Assembly: GCA_029946105.1 (NCBI GenBank)
Contig: JAQSDW010000044.1
Span: 8,930 to 60,876 of the forward strand
Source: Reyranella sp.
Lineage (GTDB): Bacteria; Pseudomonadota; Alphaproteobacteria; Reyranellales; Reyranellaceae
Length of the DNA stretch: 51,947 nucleotides
Reading direction: 5' to 3'
Under the pieces are notes generated by a model. It had not been told where the DNA came from. It made no database searches and saw only the letters and a list, made by a program, of their open reading frames with translations. The position numbers and the translations under genes were made by a program. Of the stretch, positions 44,583 to 51,947 are shown one piece after another; position 1 is the first letter of the stretch, and the number at the start of each line of letters is the position of its first letter.

Positions 44583-45347
44583 ATGGCTACGTTGACGGGC
44601 AAGGTCGCCTGGGTGACTGGTGCTGGCTCGGGTATTGGCCAGGCAGCGGCTGTGGCCCTTGCCAAGGAAGGTGCTGTCGTCGTCCTGACCGGCCGCCGCA
44701 AGGCGCCGCTCGATGTGACTGCGGCGGCGATCAAAAAGGCTGGCGGCAAGGCCGTGGTCAAGCCGGCCGACCTGATGAAGGCCGCCGCCGTCAGCCGCAT
44801 CGCCGCCGACATCGGCATGAAGTTCGGCCGCCTCGACATCCTGGTGAACAACGCCGGCCTCAACATCGTGGAACGGAGCTGGAAGCAGCTTTCGGCCAAG
44901 GGCGTCGACGAGGTCGTGCACGGCAATCTCTCCAGCGCCTTCTACTGCACCAGCGCGGTCCTGCCGATCATGCGCAAGAACAAGGGCGGCGTGCTGATCC
45001 ACACCTCTTCTATGGCCGGCCGGCAGGCGAGCCTCCTGAGCGGTCCGGCCTATTCGGCGGCCAAGCACGGCGTCGTGGCGATGAGCCACACCATCAACAT
45101 GGAGGAGTGCGTCAACGGCATCCGCTCCTGCGTCGTCTGTCCGGGCGAGGTGGCGACGCCGATCCTCGACAAGCGGCCGATCCCCATCACGCCGGCCGAG
45201 CGCAAGCGCATGGCGCAGTCGGAGGATGTCGGCGACCTGATCCGCTACATCGCCTGCCTGCCGGCGCATATCGTGATCAACGAGGTCATGATCAACCCGA
45301 CCTGGAACCGCAGCTACGTCGCCAACCTGCAGCGCGGCAAGGCGTGA
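44583..45347 (+). CDS. Short-chain dehydrogenase/reductase
   Basis: A 254-residue classical SDR. The NAD(P) site is VTGAGSGIGQ (residues 11-20), with NNAG after the fourth strand and the catalytic set in HTSSMAGRQASLLSGPAYSA then AKHG (Ser, Tyr, Lys). The arginine-bearing TGRRKAP after strand 2 suggests NADP preference. AAGGAG lies 6 nt before the ATG at 44583. It follows the ATPase gene by 42 bp and probably oxidises the imported sugar or polyol, or a product of it; that is inference from context. Confidence 0.9.
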   Translation: MATLTGKVAWVTGAGSGIGQAAAVALAKEGAVVVLTGRRKAPLDVTAAAIKKAGGKAVVKPADLMKAAAVSRIAADIGMKFGRLDILVNNAGLNIVERSWKQLSAKGVDEVVHGNLSSAFYCTSAVLPIMRKNKGGVLIHTSSMAGRQASLLSGPAYSAAKHGVVAMSHTINMEECVNGIRSCVVCPGEVATPILDKRPIPITPAERKRMAQSEDVGDLIRYIACLPAHIVINEVMINPTWNRSYVANLQRGKA

Positions 45348-45362
45348 CATGCCCACTCTGAT

Positions 45363-46460
45363 ATGACCGTCACGATCAGGGCGAAGGCACTGGAAGCCTT
45401 CGTCGCGGACATCTTTGCCTTCGCCGGATGCTCCCCGGAAGAAGGTGGCCGCATCGGCCGCTATCTCGTCAGCGCCAATCTCTCGGGCCACGACAGCCAC
45501 GGCGTCGTGCGCGTGCCGCGCTACGCTGCCCAGAAGAAGAACGGCACGGTGGTGCCCGACGTTACGGTCGAGGTCGTGGTCGACACGCCGGTGATCGCGG
45601 TCGTCGACGGCAAGTATGGCTTCGGCCAGACGGTGACTCCCCAGGCCGTGCGTATCGGCATCGAGAAGTGCCTCAAGAACGGCCTCTCCGCCGTAACCCT
45701 GCGCAACGCGGGCCACGTCGGCCGCGTCGGCGACTGGGCCGAGATGGCGGCCGAGGCCGGGCTGGTCTCGATCCATTTCGTCAATGCCTCGGGCAGCGTG
45801 CTGGTGGCGCCCTACGGCGGGGTCGAGCGCCGCTTCTCGACGGCGCCCTATTGCGTCGGCGTGCCGCGTCCCGGCCAGGAGCCGCTGGTCCTCGACTTCG
45901 CCACCTCGATCGTGGCGGAGGGCAAGGTGCTGGTGGCGAGCCAGGGCGGCAAGAAGGTGCCCGACGGCGCGCTGATCGGCCCCGAAGGCAAGCCCAGCGC
46001 CGATCCGCACCTGCTCTACGGCGATTTCACGCCGACCGGCCCACGCGACCACAGCAAGGGTACCGGCGCCATCCAAGCCTTCGGCGATCACAAGGGCTCC
46101 GGCCTCGCCTTCATGTGCGAGATTCTGGGCGGCTCGCTCAGCGGCAACGGCGCCACCGATCCCAAGCGCGGCCGCTTCGCCAACGGCATGCTGTCGTTCT
46201 ACGTCGATCCCAAGGTCTTCGATTCATCGGGCTTCTTCCCGACCGACATCGCCAAGTACGTGGCCTTCGTAAAGAGTTCGAAGCCCACGGGCGCGGGCGG
46301 CGAGGTGCTGGTGCCGGGCGAGCCCGAGCAGCGCACGCGCACCAAGCGCCTGGCCGAGGGCGTGCCGCTGCCCGACGATACGTGGGCCGCCATCGTCGAG
46401 ACGGCGCGCGGCGTCGGCCTCGACGAGCGGCGCATCCAGCTCGCGGTTTCGCCGGCGTAG
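45363..46460 (+). CDS. LDH2/malate-type NAD-dependent oxidoreductase
   Basis: A 365-residue enzyme of the LDH2/MDH-2 family, which includes malate, ureidoglycolate, 2,3-diketogulonate and sulfolactate dehydrogenases. Signatures are SANLSGHDSHGVVRVPRYA (catalytic His), VDGKYGFGQTVTPQAV, LRNAGHVGRVGDWAEMA, and FGDHKGSGLAFMCEILGG. Its place in the sugar operon suggests a keto/hydroxy-acid step. The ureidoglycolate dehydrogenase AllD is in the same family, so a link to the AllA operon 30 kb away cannot be excluded. It starts 15 bp after the SDR. Confidence 0.9.
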   Translation: MTVTIRAKALEAFVADIFAFAGCSPEEGGRIGRYLVSANLSGHDSHGVVRVPRYAAQKKNGTVVPDVTVEVVVDTPVIAVVDGKYGFGQTVTPQAVRIGIEKCLKNGLSAVTLRNAGHVGRVGDWAEMAAEAGLVSIHFVNASGSVLVAPYGGVERRFSTAPYCVGVPRPGQEPLVLDFATSIVAEGKVLVASQGGKKVPDGALIGPEGKPSADPHLLYGDFTPTGPRDHSKGTGAIQAFGDHKGSGLAFMCEILGGSLSGNGATDPKRGRFANGMLSFYVDPKVFDSSGFFPTDIAKYVAFVKSSKPTGAGGEVLVPGEPEQRTRTKRLAEGVPLPDDTWAAIVETARGVGLDERRIQLAVSPA

Positions 46461-46472
46461 TCGCGCCGGTGC

Positions 46473-48155
46473 CTACCGCCCAGGCGCGCCCCGGAGCTGG
46501 TGGAACGGACCGGCGATCGGATCGTCGAAGGCCAGCTTCGCGGTATAGTCCGCGTGCAGCATGCGCTGCAGGGCGGCAAGGCGGGCGCTGTCGGCGATCA
46601 TGCCGGTCTCCGTCTCGAGCTGCTTCTGCTCCATGGGCCACAGCCTGACGATGAACACGTCGTAGCCGAGGTCGAGCGCGCGGTCGATCTGACGCTTGAG
46701 GTCAGCCACATGCGCCTCGGTGCTCCAGTCCGGATGGCGCAGTACTTGGCTGGTGAAGCCGATCCACTTGAATTTCGGTGTGGCCTGTGGCGCCGGCCCA
46801 AGCGCTTCGATGCCCGGTTCCGCCGGTCCCCAGTGCAGCGAGGCGTAGATCATCGACCAGTCGAAATCGTGCAGGACGAAGACGCTGCGCGCCGGGTCGG
46901 CCCGCGCCTCCAGCCGCTCGATCGCCTGCTGCCATCTGCTGTCGAGGCCGCGCAGCGGCGCCAGGCTCCAGACGTTGTAAGCGAGCAGCGCCGCTGAGAG
47001 GCCGCCGAGCGCCGCCAGGCCGTTCCGCCCCCAGCGCTGCCGGGCCGCCACCAGCACCAGCGCCCATGCCGGCGTCAGCCAGGCCATGACGTTGATCTGC
47101 ATCTGCGGATCCTGCGGCTGGGAATAGAGGTTGAACACCGAGCCGGCGGCGAAGGTGACGCCGAAGACGGCGCCGAGCGCCCGGGCCCACGCCTCGTGGC
47201 GGGCGCGCCACAGCATCGGCCCGGCCACGGCGGCGATGGCCAGCATCCAGAGCGTCGCGGTATAGCGCCAGATGTCCCAGCCCGGGATGCCGGGGATCGC
47301 CGCCACGCCGGCGCCCAGCAGATAGGCCACCATGCCGTCCCACAAGTAGCCGACCTTGGGCCAGCTGAAGCCCGCCCACACCGAGCGCACGGCCTTGCCC
47401 GTCCAGATGAGATCGATCGGTCCGACTGCGCCGTTATGGCCCTGCCAGGCCGCGGCCACGACGCCCGCCATCGCCAGCATCGTGGCGAGGAACAGACCGA
47501 TCCAGGCCAGCCGCATGACCAACCGCCGCTCGCAGAGCCACAGCGCCGCCAGCATCGCGGGCAGGGTGGGGAACATCAGCCGCCATTCGAACAGCCAGGC
47601 GATCGAGAACAGCGCCGCCACTGCCACGACCCGCGCCGCCGTCGGCCGCGCGAACCAGACGGCGGCCAGCGACATCGATGCGAACAGCAGCGTGTAGGAG
47701 GGCAGGATGTCCTCGTTCACGATGGCGAGGAACATCACGAAGCTGGAAGAGATGTGGAACAGCGCCGCGAGCAGCGCCACCAGCCGGTCGGCCGTGAGGG
47801 CGCGCACCATCAGATAGACCGCGCACAGGCAAAGGCTCGCGCTCAGTGCATTCAGGATGGTGATCTGCCGCCTGGGATCGCCCGCGAACACCCCCAGCAG
47901 GTCGAGCCCCCGGCAGAGCGCGCCGTAGGCCGGATAGAAGAGATAGTTCGACGGATAGAGCGCCGCGTGCCCCGGATCGACGACCCAGGGCTTCAGTTCG
48001 AGGCTCTTGAACACGCCGTTGCCGGTGAGGCCGCCCTGGGCATTGTCGAACCACAGGATGATCGCGATCAGGAGCGCGCTAATCCCAACCGCCAGCAGGA
48101 CGAGATCGGCGACCCACGTCGCGGGCGCCGATTTCAAGTCGTGCTTGGTCATCAT
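46473..48155 (-). CDS. Polytopic membrane protein, possibly GT-C-type glycosyltransferase
   Basis: A 560-residue protein with about ten to twelve hydrophobic helices over residues 15-430 (first: DLVLLAVGISALLIAIILWF) and a soluble C-terminal domain (about residues 430-560). The plan, with an N-terminal periplasmic loop bearing acidic residues (KPWVVDPGHAALYPSNYLFY), resembles GT39/GT83-like lipid-linked sugar transferases. I see no decisive motif, so the assignment is tentative. It starts at ATG 48155 or 48152, with no strong ribosome site. It is transcribed with the methyltransferase-like gene 20 bp upstream. Confidence 0.65.
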   Translation of the reverse strand: MMTKHDLKSAPATWVADLVLLAVGISALLIAIILWFDNAQGGLTGNGVFKSLELKPWVVDPGHAALYPSNYLFYPAYGALCRGLDLLGVFAGDPRRQITILNALSASLCLCAVYLMVRALTADRLVALLAALFHISSSFVMFLAIVNEDILPSYTLLFASMSLAAVWFARPTAARVVAVAALFSIAWLFEWRLMFPTLPAMLAALWLCERRLVMRLAWIGLFLATMLAMAGVVAAAWQGHNGAVGPIDLIWTGKAVRSVWAGFSWPKVGYLWDGMVAYLLGAGVAAIPGIPGWDIWRYTATLWMLAIAAVAGPMLWRARHEAWARALGAVFGVTFAAGSVFNLYSQPQDPQMQINVMAWLTPAWALVLVAARQRWGRNGLAALGGLSAALLAYNVWSLAPLRGLDSRWQQAIERLEARADPARSVFVLHDFDWSMIYASLHWGPAEPGIEALGPAPQATPKFKWIGFTSQVLRHPDWSTEAHVADLKRQIDRALDLGYDVFIVRLWPMEQKQLETETGMIADSARLAALQRMLHADYTAKLAFDDPIAGPFHQLRGAPGR

Positions 48156-48175
48156 TTGACGAGGCCGGCGCGATC

Positions 48176-48940
48176 TCAGGTGAAGACGAACCGGGCGAAG
48201 TGCGACCCGATCGCAAGCTCGGGCAGCTGCTCCGCCGAGCGGGCTATTGCGGCAATGCGGTTGAACAGGTCGTCGCACTTGCGGTCCGTGTCCCGGACCG
48301 CTCCGAACAGACGGAGATCGAGAAGAACCTCGGCGAACCTGGGAAAGGATCCGATGATCGAAGCCAGCTTGTCGTCGCTCCAGCTGCTGGCGACATTCGT
48401 GAAGACCAGGATGGCGTTCGAATTGAACCAGGGTCCCCGGGTTAGCGGTCCCGGGGCCGGGGCGGCGGCGGGCGGTTTCGGCGCGCGCCGCCAGCGCAGG
48501 AAGCGCGACGTTGGCGGCGCTGGTTTGTCCCTCGGGATCAAGGCGTCGGGATAGCTGCCTTCGATGATCTCGTATCGCGCCTCGATTTCGGGCCAGATTT
48601 CGATCAAGGCCGCCCGCAGGTAGTGCGCCGAGGCGACGCGCTTGGGATAGTATTCGACGCCGGCCACGGTCACGCCCTTGCAGACCAGTGCACAGGCCAG
48701 GACACCAATGCCGATCCCGGCGTGAACGACCCGGTGGCCCGGGTAGCCTTCCAGCAGATATCGCGCCAGGCGCTCCTCGTACTCGATCAGTCCGCCGATC
48801 TTCTCCGTGAGGCGGCTGCCGTAGTAGTTCTGGAAGCCTGAATCCTCGAGACCATGTTTGCCCGCGATCTCCTGGAGGAGGCGGAACAGATAGCCATCGA
48901 GAAAATCCAGACTGACCGCCGGACCAAGGTTCGCCCTCAT
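48176..48940 (-). CDS. Rossmann/methyltransferase-fold protein
   Basis: A 254-residue protein with a SAM-methyltransferase-like first motif: VVHAGIGIGVLACALVCKG then VTVAGVEYYPKRVASAHYL, that is, a glycine-rich loop and an acidic residue ending strand 2. The C-terminal half is divergent (NSNAILVFTNVASSWSDDKL), and a Pro-rich insertion (KPPAAAPAPGPL) interrupts it. The target is unknown. I chose ATG 48940; a GTG at 48946 would add two residues. The downstream membrane protein gene starts 20 bp later, so the two may work together. Confidence 0.6.
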   Translation of the reverse strand: MRANLGPAVSLDFLDGYLFRLLQEIAGKHGLEDSGFQNYYGSRLTEKIGGLIEYEERLARYLLEGYPGHRVVHAGIGIGVLACALVCKGVTVAGVEYYPKRVASAHYLRAALIEIWPEIEARYEIIEGSYPDALIPRDKPAPPTSRFLRWRRAPKPPAAAPAPGPLTRGPWFNSNAILVFTNVASSWSDDKLASIIGSFPRFAEVLLDLRLFGAVRDTDRKCDDLFNRIAAIARSAEQLPELAIGSHFARFVFT

Positions 48941-49033
48941 TGTCACTGCACGCTCTGTGATCTCCCTAGGCCGCAGTGAATCATCCTTCGATCCTTATCG
49001 CCAGGGATTTGGTTGGCTTTTGGGCGGGCGCTC

Positions 49034-50062
49034 TCAAGGTCCCGGCAAGTCGGCGCCGAACATGTTGGGAATCACCCGGACCTTGCCGTCTTCGATGTCG
49101 CGCATATTGATCATCGGCGGCGGCCCGACCGGCGTATGCGCGCTGTCTTCCCAGGCCGCCACGATCATGTTGCGCGCCGTCTCGGCGCCCATGGCAAGCC
49201 GGCCGGCCGCGAACCGGATGCCATTCGGGTTCGCGGGCGTGAAGGCGCCGTCCTTCTCGAGTCCGTAGAGGGGGCCGACCTTGGCGAGGCTCGAGCGCAG
49301 CAGATTCTTGGTCATGTCCCAGATGCCGCACTTGCAGTCGACATAGGGCCCGATCTCTGCGGCGACCGCGGCACGCGTGAGGTTGCCCCGAACGAAGTCC
49401 TCCTCGAACGTCATGTCGATGTCGGCCGTCGTATAGCCGTGCGGGTTCGGATAGGGCCCCCAGTTCTTGAAGTGGACCGACACATGCAGGGGCTGGGAGG
49501 CGTCGGCCACGAAGTGGCTCCAGATCCCGATGTCGCGCAGCGTCAGTCTCTCGCGCAGCCGGCGGTCGGCCTCGAACCAGTCGCGTTCGGCCTGTGTGCG
49601 GGCCGTCGCGGCCCCTTTAACGTCGGCGCGCCAATAGGCGAAGTCCTTGCGGATCTGCTGCCAGCCGTCGACGATCGCATAAGGCACGTAGCCCGCCTCG
49701 TACTGGGTAAAACCCTTGGCCCGCAGAAGCGTGTCGTAGTCCTTGCGCGCGGCGGGGAGGTTCTCCAGCGGCACGACGCCCATGACGGCGCCGTCGTCCG
49801 CGAGGAAGATGTAGTGGGCCGGGTCCCGGTCGGCGTCATGCGTCTCGCCCGCGCCCTTGGAGCGATCCGGTTCGCGCCCCATTGCGGCGATTTCCGCCGC
49901 CGCTTCGGGCGTGCGGACGAAGGCGGGAAGGCTGTCCGGCAGCTTGTCGATAGCGATGCCGCTGATCCACTCGTGCCCGGTCGGGCCCCAGGCGCATGCG
50001 GCGCGGGGCGCGCCGGCCAAGCCCGCGACGATGATCAACGCTGCGATTGGAAATGCCTTCAT
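49034..50062 (-). CDS. S1/P1-family zinc nuclease, exported
   Basis: A 342-residue protein with a signal peptide (MKAFPIAALIIVAGLAGAPR, cleaved near AACA). The mature form begins with Trp (WGPTGHEWISGIA), as S1/P1 nucleases must, since the N-terminal Trp and following His bind the zinc cluster. Other ligands are in THDADRDPAHYIF, and the signature His/Asp pair is in IWSHFVADASQPLHVSVH. The family cleaves single-stranded nucleic acids and is best known from fungi and plants; bacterial members are fewer. It acts in the periplasm or outside the cell. The start MKAF at 50062 is preferred over an in-frame ATG at 50116. Confidence 0.85.
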   Translation of the reverse strand: MKAFPIAALIIVAGLAGAPRAACAWGPTGHEWISGIAIDKLPDSLPAFVRTPEAAAEIAAMGREPDRSKGAGETHDADRDPAHYIFLADDGAVMGVVPLENLPAARKDYDTLLRAKGFTQYEAGYVPYAIVDGWQQIRKDFAYWRADVKGAATARTQAERDWFEADRRLRERLTLRDIGIWSHFVADASQPLHVSVHFKNWGPYPNPHGYTTADIDMTFEEDFVRGNLTRAAVAAEIGPYVDCKCGIWDMTKNLLRSSLAKVGPLYGLEKDGAFTPANPNGIRFAAGRLAMGAETARNMIVAAWEDSAHTPVGPPPMINMRDIEDGKVRVIPNMFGADLPGP

Positions 50063-50186
50063 CCGGCTTCGAGCCCCCAGGGGCCGGAGAGTAGCCCACT
50101 CCCCGGATTTGGTCATGACGCGGGAGCCCGATTCCCGGCGCGTTTGCGCCCAAAGGGATGAAGGGGCCCGTCAGTAAAGGGGGCCG

Positions 50187-50441
50187 TCAGTAGACGGGTG
50201 CGACCTTCCACAGCTTGTCGAGGCGCGCGGCATCTTCCCTGATGCGCTCCCGCAGCAGCTGGTCGCTCTTGATGTACTTGCGGGGGTACATCGCAATCAC
50301 CTGGGCGAATTCGGCCTTGCTGGCTCCCTCGGCCCGCGCCGCCGCAATCGCCTCCTTGGCGCTCTCTTCGTCCGGGCGATTGGTCGCGAAGGGCGCTGTG
50401 CCGAAGCCAAAACAACCCGAAACCAGATCCGTCCAAGCCAT
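50187..50441 (-). CDS. Small helical hypothetical protein
   Basis: An 84-residue protein, short but with a good ribosome site (GAGGGGG about 9 nt before the ATG at 50441). It is charged and helical (ESAKEAIAAARAEGASKAEF, then LRERIREDAARLDKLWKV), with a hydrophobic start (MAWTDLVSGCFGFGTAPF). No known family is recognised. It is followed after 124 bp by the S1/P1-type nuclease gene on the same strand. Confidence 0.55.
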   Translation of the reverse strand: MAWTDLVSGCFGFGTAPFATNRPDEESAKEAIAAARAEGASKAEFAQVIAMYPRKYIKSDQLLRERIREDAARLDKLWKVAPVY

Positions 50442-50585
50442 ATATTCAGCCCCCTCAACAGGCGCACCTTCTACAGAGTCTTCCCCCTGATCACAATGCG
50501 GGGCGGCATTCCGGCCAGGGCTTGATCGAGGTTGCAGCCACGGGGTGAAAGTGCGGCTATCGTGACGCCGGGTGGGAGATTGCCG

Positions 50586-51947
50586 ATGGTTGGACCGCAG
50601 AAGATCGCAGCCTTTTGCACGCAATGCCGGTCGCGCTGCGGCTGTCTCGCGGTCGTGGAAGACGGGCGGCTGTTGGGGATCGAGCCGATGCCGGACCACC
50701 CCACGGGCCAGGCGCTTTGTCCGAAAGGGCGGGCGGCGCCTGAACTTGTTTATCATCCCGAACGGGTGACGCGTCCTCTGCGCCGCACGCAACCCAAGGG
50801 CGCGCCCGATCCCGGCTGGCAGCCGATAAGCTGGGACGAGGCTTTGGCTGAAATCACCGCACGCCTGTCCGATATCCGCGAGACGCACGGCGCCGAACAG
50901 GTCGCCTTTTCCGTAACGACCCCGAGCGGTTCGCACGTTTCGGACTCGATCTCGTGGGTCGAACGCTTCATCCGCGCCTACGGAAGCCCGAACACCATCT
51001 ACGGAACCGAAATCTGCAATTGGCACAAGGACTACGCCTCGCGCTTCACCTACGGCCACGATATCGGGACGCCGGATTTCGCCAACACCGACTGCGTGGT
51101 GCTGTGGGGCAACAATCCCACAGCGACCTGGCTGGCGCGCCAGGTGGAGATACAGAAGGGCCTGAAGAGCGGCGCGCGCATGATCGTGATCGATCCGCGG
51201 CCGACAGTGCTGGCAAAGCGCGCGACGCAGTGGCTGCGGGTGCGCCCCGGCACGGACCAGGTGGTTGCCTTGGGATTGGCGAACCTGCTGGTCTCGAGCG
51301 GGCGCTTCGATCGGGCATTTTCCGCGACGTGGACGAACGCCAGCCTGCTGGTGCGTTCCGATACCGGTCGCTTCCTGCGCGAGAGCGACATGCAGGCCGG
51401 AGGCCGGGTCGACGTTCTGTTTTCCCATGCCGGCGAGGGTGGTGGACTGCTCGCCTACGATCAAGTGTGCGGAAGCTGGGTTCTCGGAACCGGCACCGCG
51501 CCCGTCCTGCGCTGGGAGGGTACCGTCGAAACGCTGGCTGGGCCCGTCGTGTGCCACACGGCGCTCGAACTGTTCGCGCGAGCCGCCGCCGAATTCCCGC
51601 CGGAGCGCGTCGCCGAGGTGAGCGGGATCGAGCCTGGCAATCTAGCAAATGCCGCCGATATCATCGCCGGTGCCGCGTCGGTTGCCTATTATGCCTGGAA
51701 CGGTGTCGGGCAGAGCGTCACGGCCACGCAGACCGATCGCGCGATTTCTATCCTTTACGCACTCACCGGAAGCTATGGCCGAAAGGGCGGCAATGTGCCC
51801 GGCGGCGCGGCGCCCTTCGTCGATATTTCCGGCCAGGACTTGCTGTCGCCGGCACAGCGCGGCAAGGCGCTCGGCCTCGCCGAACGGCCGCTCGGTCCCG
51901 GCCTTCACGGCTGGGTGACGGCACGCGATGTCTACAAGGCGGCGCTC
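50586..51947 (+). CDS. Molybdopterin oxidoreductase, DMSO-reductase family, 3'-truncated
   Basis: The first 454 residues of a DMSO-reductase-type catalytic subunit, running off the right edge. The N-terminal iron-sulfur motif is FCTQCRSRCGC with Cys11, Cys14 and Cys18, completed by Cys45 in ALCPKG, so a [4Fe-4S] cluster is expected. The likely Mo ligand is Cys144 in EICNWHKDY, followed by VVLWGNNPTATW and MIVIDPRPT for the molybdopterin guanine dinucleotide. There is no signal peptide or twin-arginine motif, so the enzyme is cytoplasmic. GGGAG lies 7 nt before the ATG at 50586. Substrate unknown; an assimilatory nitrate reductase or formate dehydrogenase relative is possible. Confidence 0.85.
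   Translation, partial: MVGPQKIAAFCTQCRSRCGCLAVVEDGRLLGIEPMPDHPTGQALCPKGRAAPELVYHPERVTRPLRRTQPKGAPDPGWQPISWDEALAEITARLSDIRETHGAEQVAFSVTTPSGSHVSDSISWVERFIRAYGSPNTIYGTEICNWHKDYASRFTYGHDIGTPDFANTDCVVLWGNNPTATWLARQVEIQKGLKSGARMIVIDPRPTVLAKRATQWLRVRPGTDQVVALGLANLLVSSGRFDRAFSATWTNASLLVRSDTGRFLRESDMQAGGRVDVLFSHAGEGGGLLAYDQVCGSWVLGTGTAPVLRWEGTVETLAGPVVCHTALELFARAAAEFPPERVAEVSGIEPGNLANAADIIAGAASVAYYAWNGVGQSVTATQTDRAISILYALTGSYGRKGGNVPGGAAPFVDISGQDLLSPAQRGKALGLAERPLGPGLHGWVTARDVYKAAL

Noticed and set aside
42204..46091. A 1295-codon open frame on the minus strand
   Set aside because: It lies antisense to the permease, ATPase, SDR and LDH2 genes, all of which have clear motifs. Its composition is that of a GC-rich shadow frame, with no domains.

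Overview
The window is a gene-dense, GC-rich stretch of bacterial chromosome. The gene content and order (ybgC-tolQRAB-pal-cpoB-tilS-ftsH-folP-glmM-thiD; tkt, DUF4164-like gene, zapA, 6S RNA, fau; EF-P beside EpmA; numerous ABC importers with Tat-type binding proteins) fit an alphaproteobacterium, most likely a Rhodospirillales-type lineage. The genus cannot be fixed from sequence alone. There is no rRNA, tRNA, CRISPR array, transposase or phage gene. The window looks like ordinary chromosome with catabolic operons set between housekeeping clusters.

Layout. 1-8.8 kb: a truncated proline-rich exported protein, a LysR regulator, an inositol-monophosphatase-family enzyme, elongation factor P, a YjbR-family protein, the EF-P-lysine ligase EpmA, ThiE, a membrane-anchored SGNH hydrolase, a small exported protein with a carboxypeptidase-regulatory-like fold, and a class I aldolase. 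8.8-17.5 kb: an MFS transporter, then an eight-gene leftward operon (PotABCD-type ABC importer, AllA-type ureidoglycolate lyase, two PuuE-like deacetylases flanking a 111-residue orphan). A divergent GntR/FCD regulator lies beside it, and the gap holds two perfect TGTGCACA palindromes 21 bp apart. 17.5-23 kb: GAPDH and transketolase leftward; a coiled-coil protein, ZapA, a 6S RNA candidate, 5-formyl-THF cyclo-ligase and a YmdB-type phosphodiesterase rightward. 23-38 kb: a structured non-coding gap with tandem terminators, then yebC-ruvCAB-ybgC-tolQRAB-pal-cpoB-tilS-ftsH-folP-glmM-thiD, covering recombination, envelope constriction, tRNA-Ile modification, membrane proteolysis, folate, UDP-GlcNAc and thiamin synthesis. 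38-46.5 kb: an alpha/beta hydrolase and an aminotransferase leftward, then a rightward sugar-type ABC importer operon with an SDR and an LDH2-family dehydrogenase. 46.5-52 kb: a polytopic membrane protein, a methyltransferase-fold protein, an S1/P1-type nuclease, a small helical protein, and the start of a molybdopterin oxidoreductase that runs off the right edge.

The least explained parts are the PuuE-like pair with its orphan partner in the 10-16.6 kb operon, the structured RNA-like gap at 23.05-23.24 kb, and the uncharacterised sugar-oxidation operon at 40-46.5 kb. Strand switches are very compact: six convergent gene pairs end within about 15 bp of each other or overlap, leaving no room for intrinsic terminators. 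I annotated by reading translations, motifs, Shine-Dalgarno sites and inverted repeats by eye. No database search was possible.
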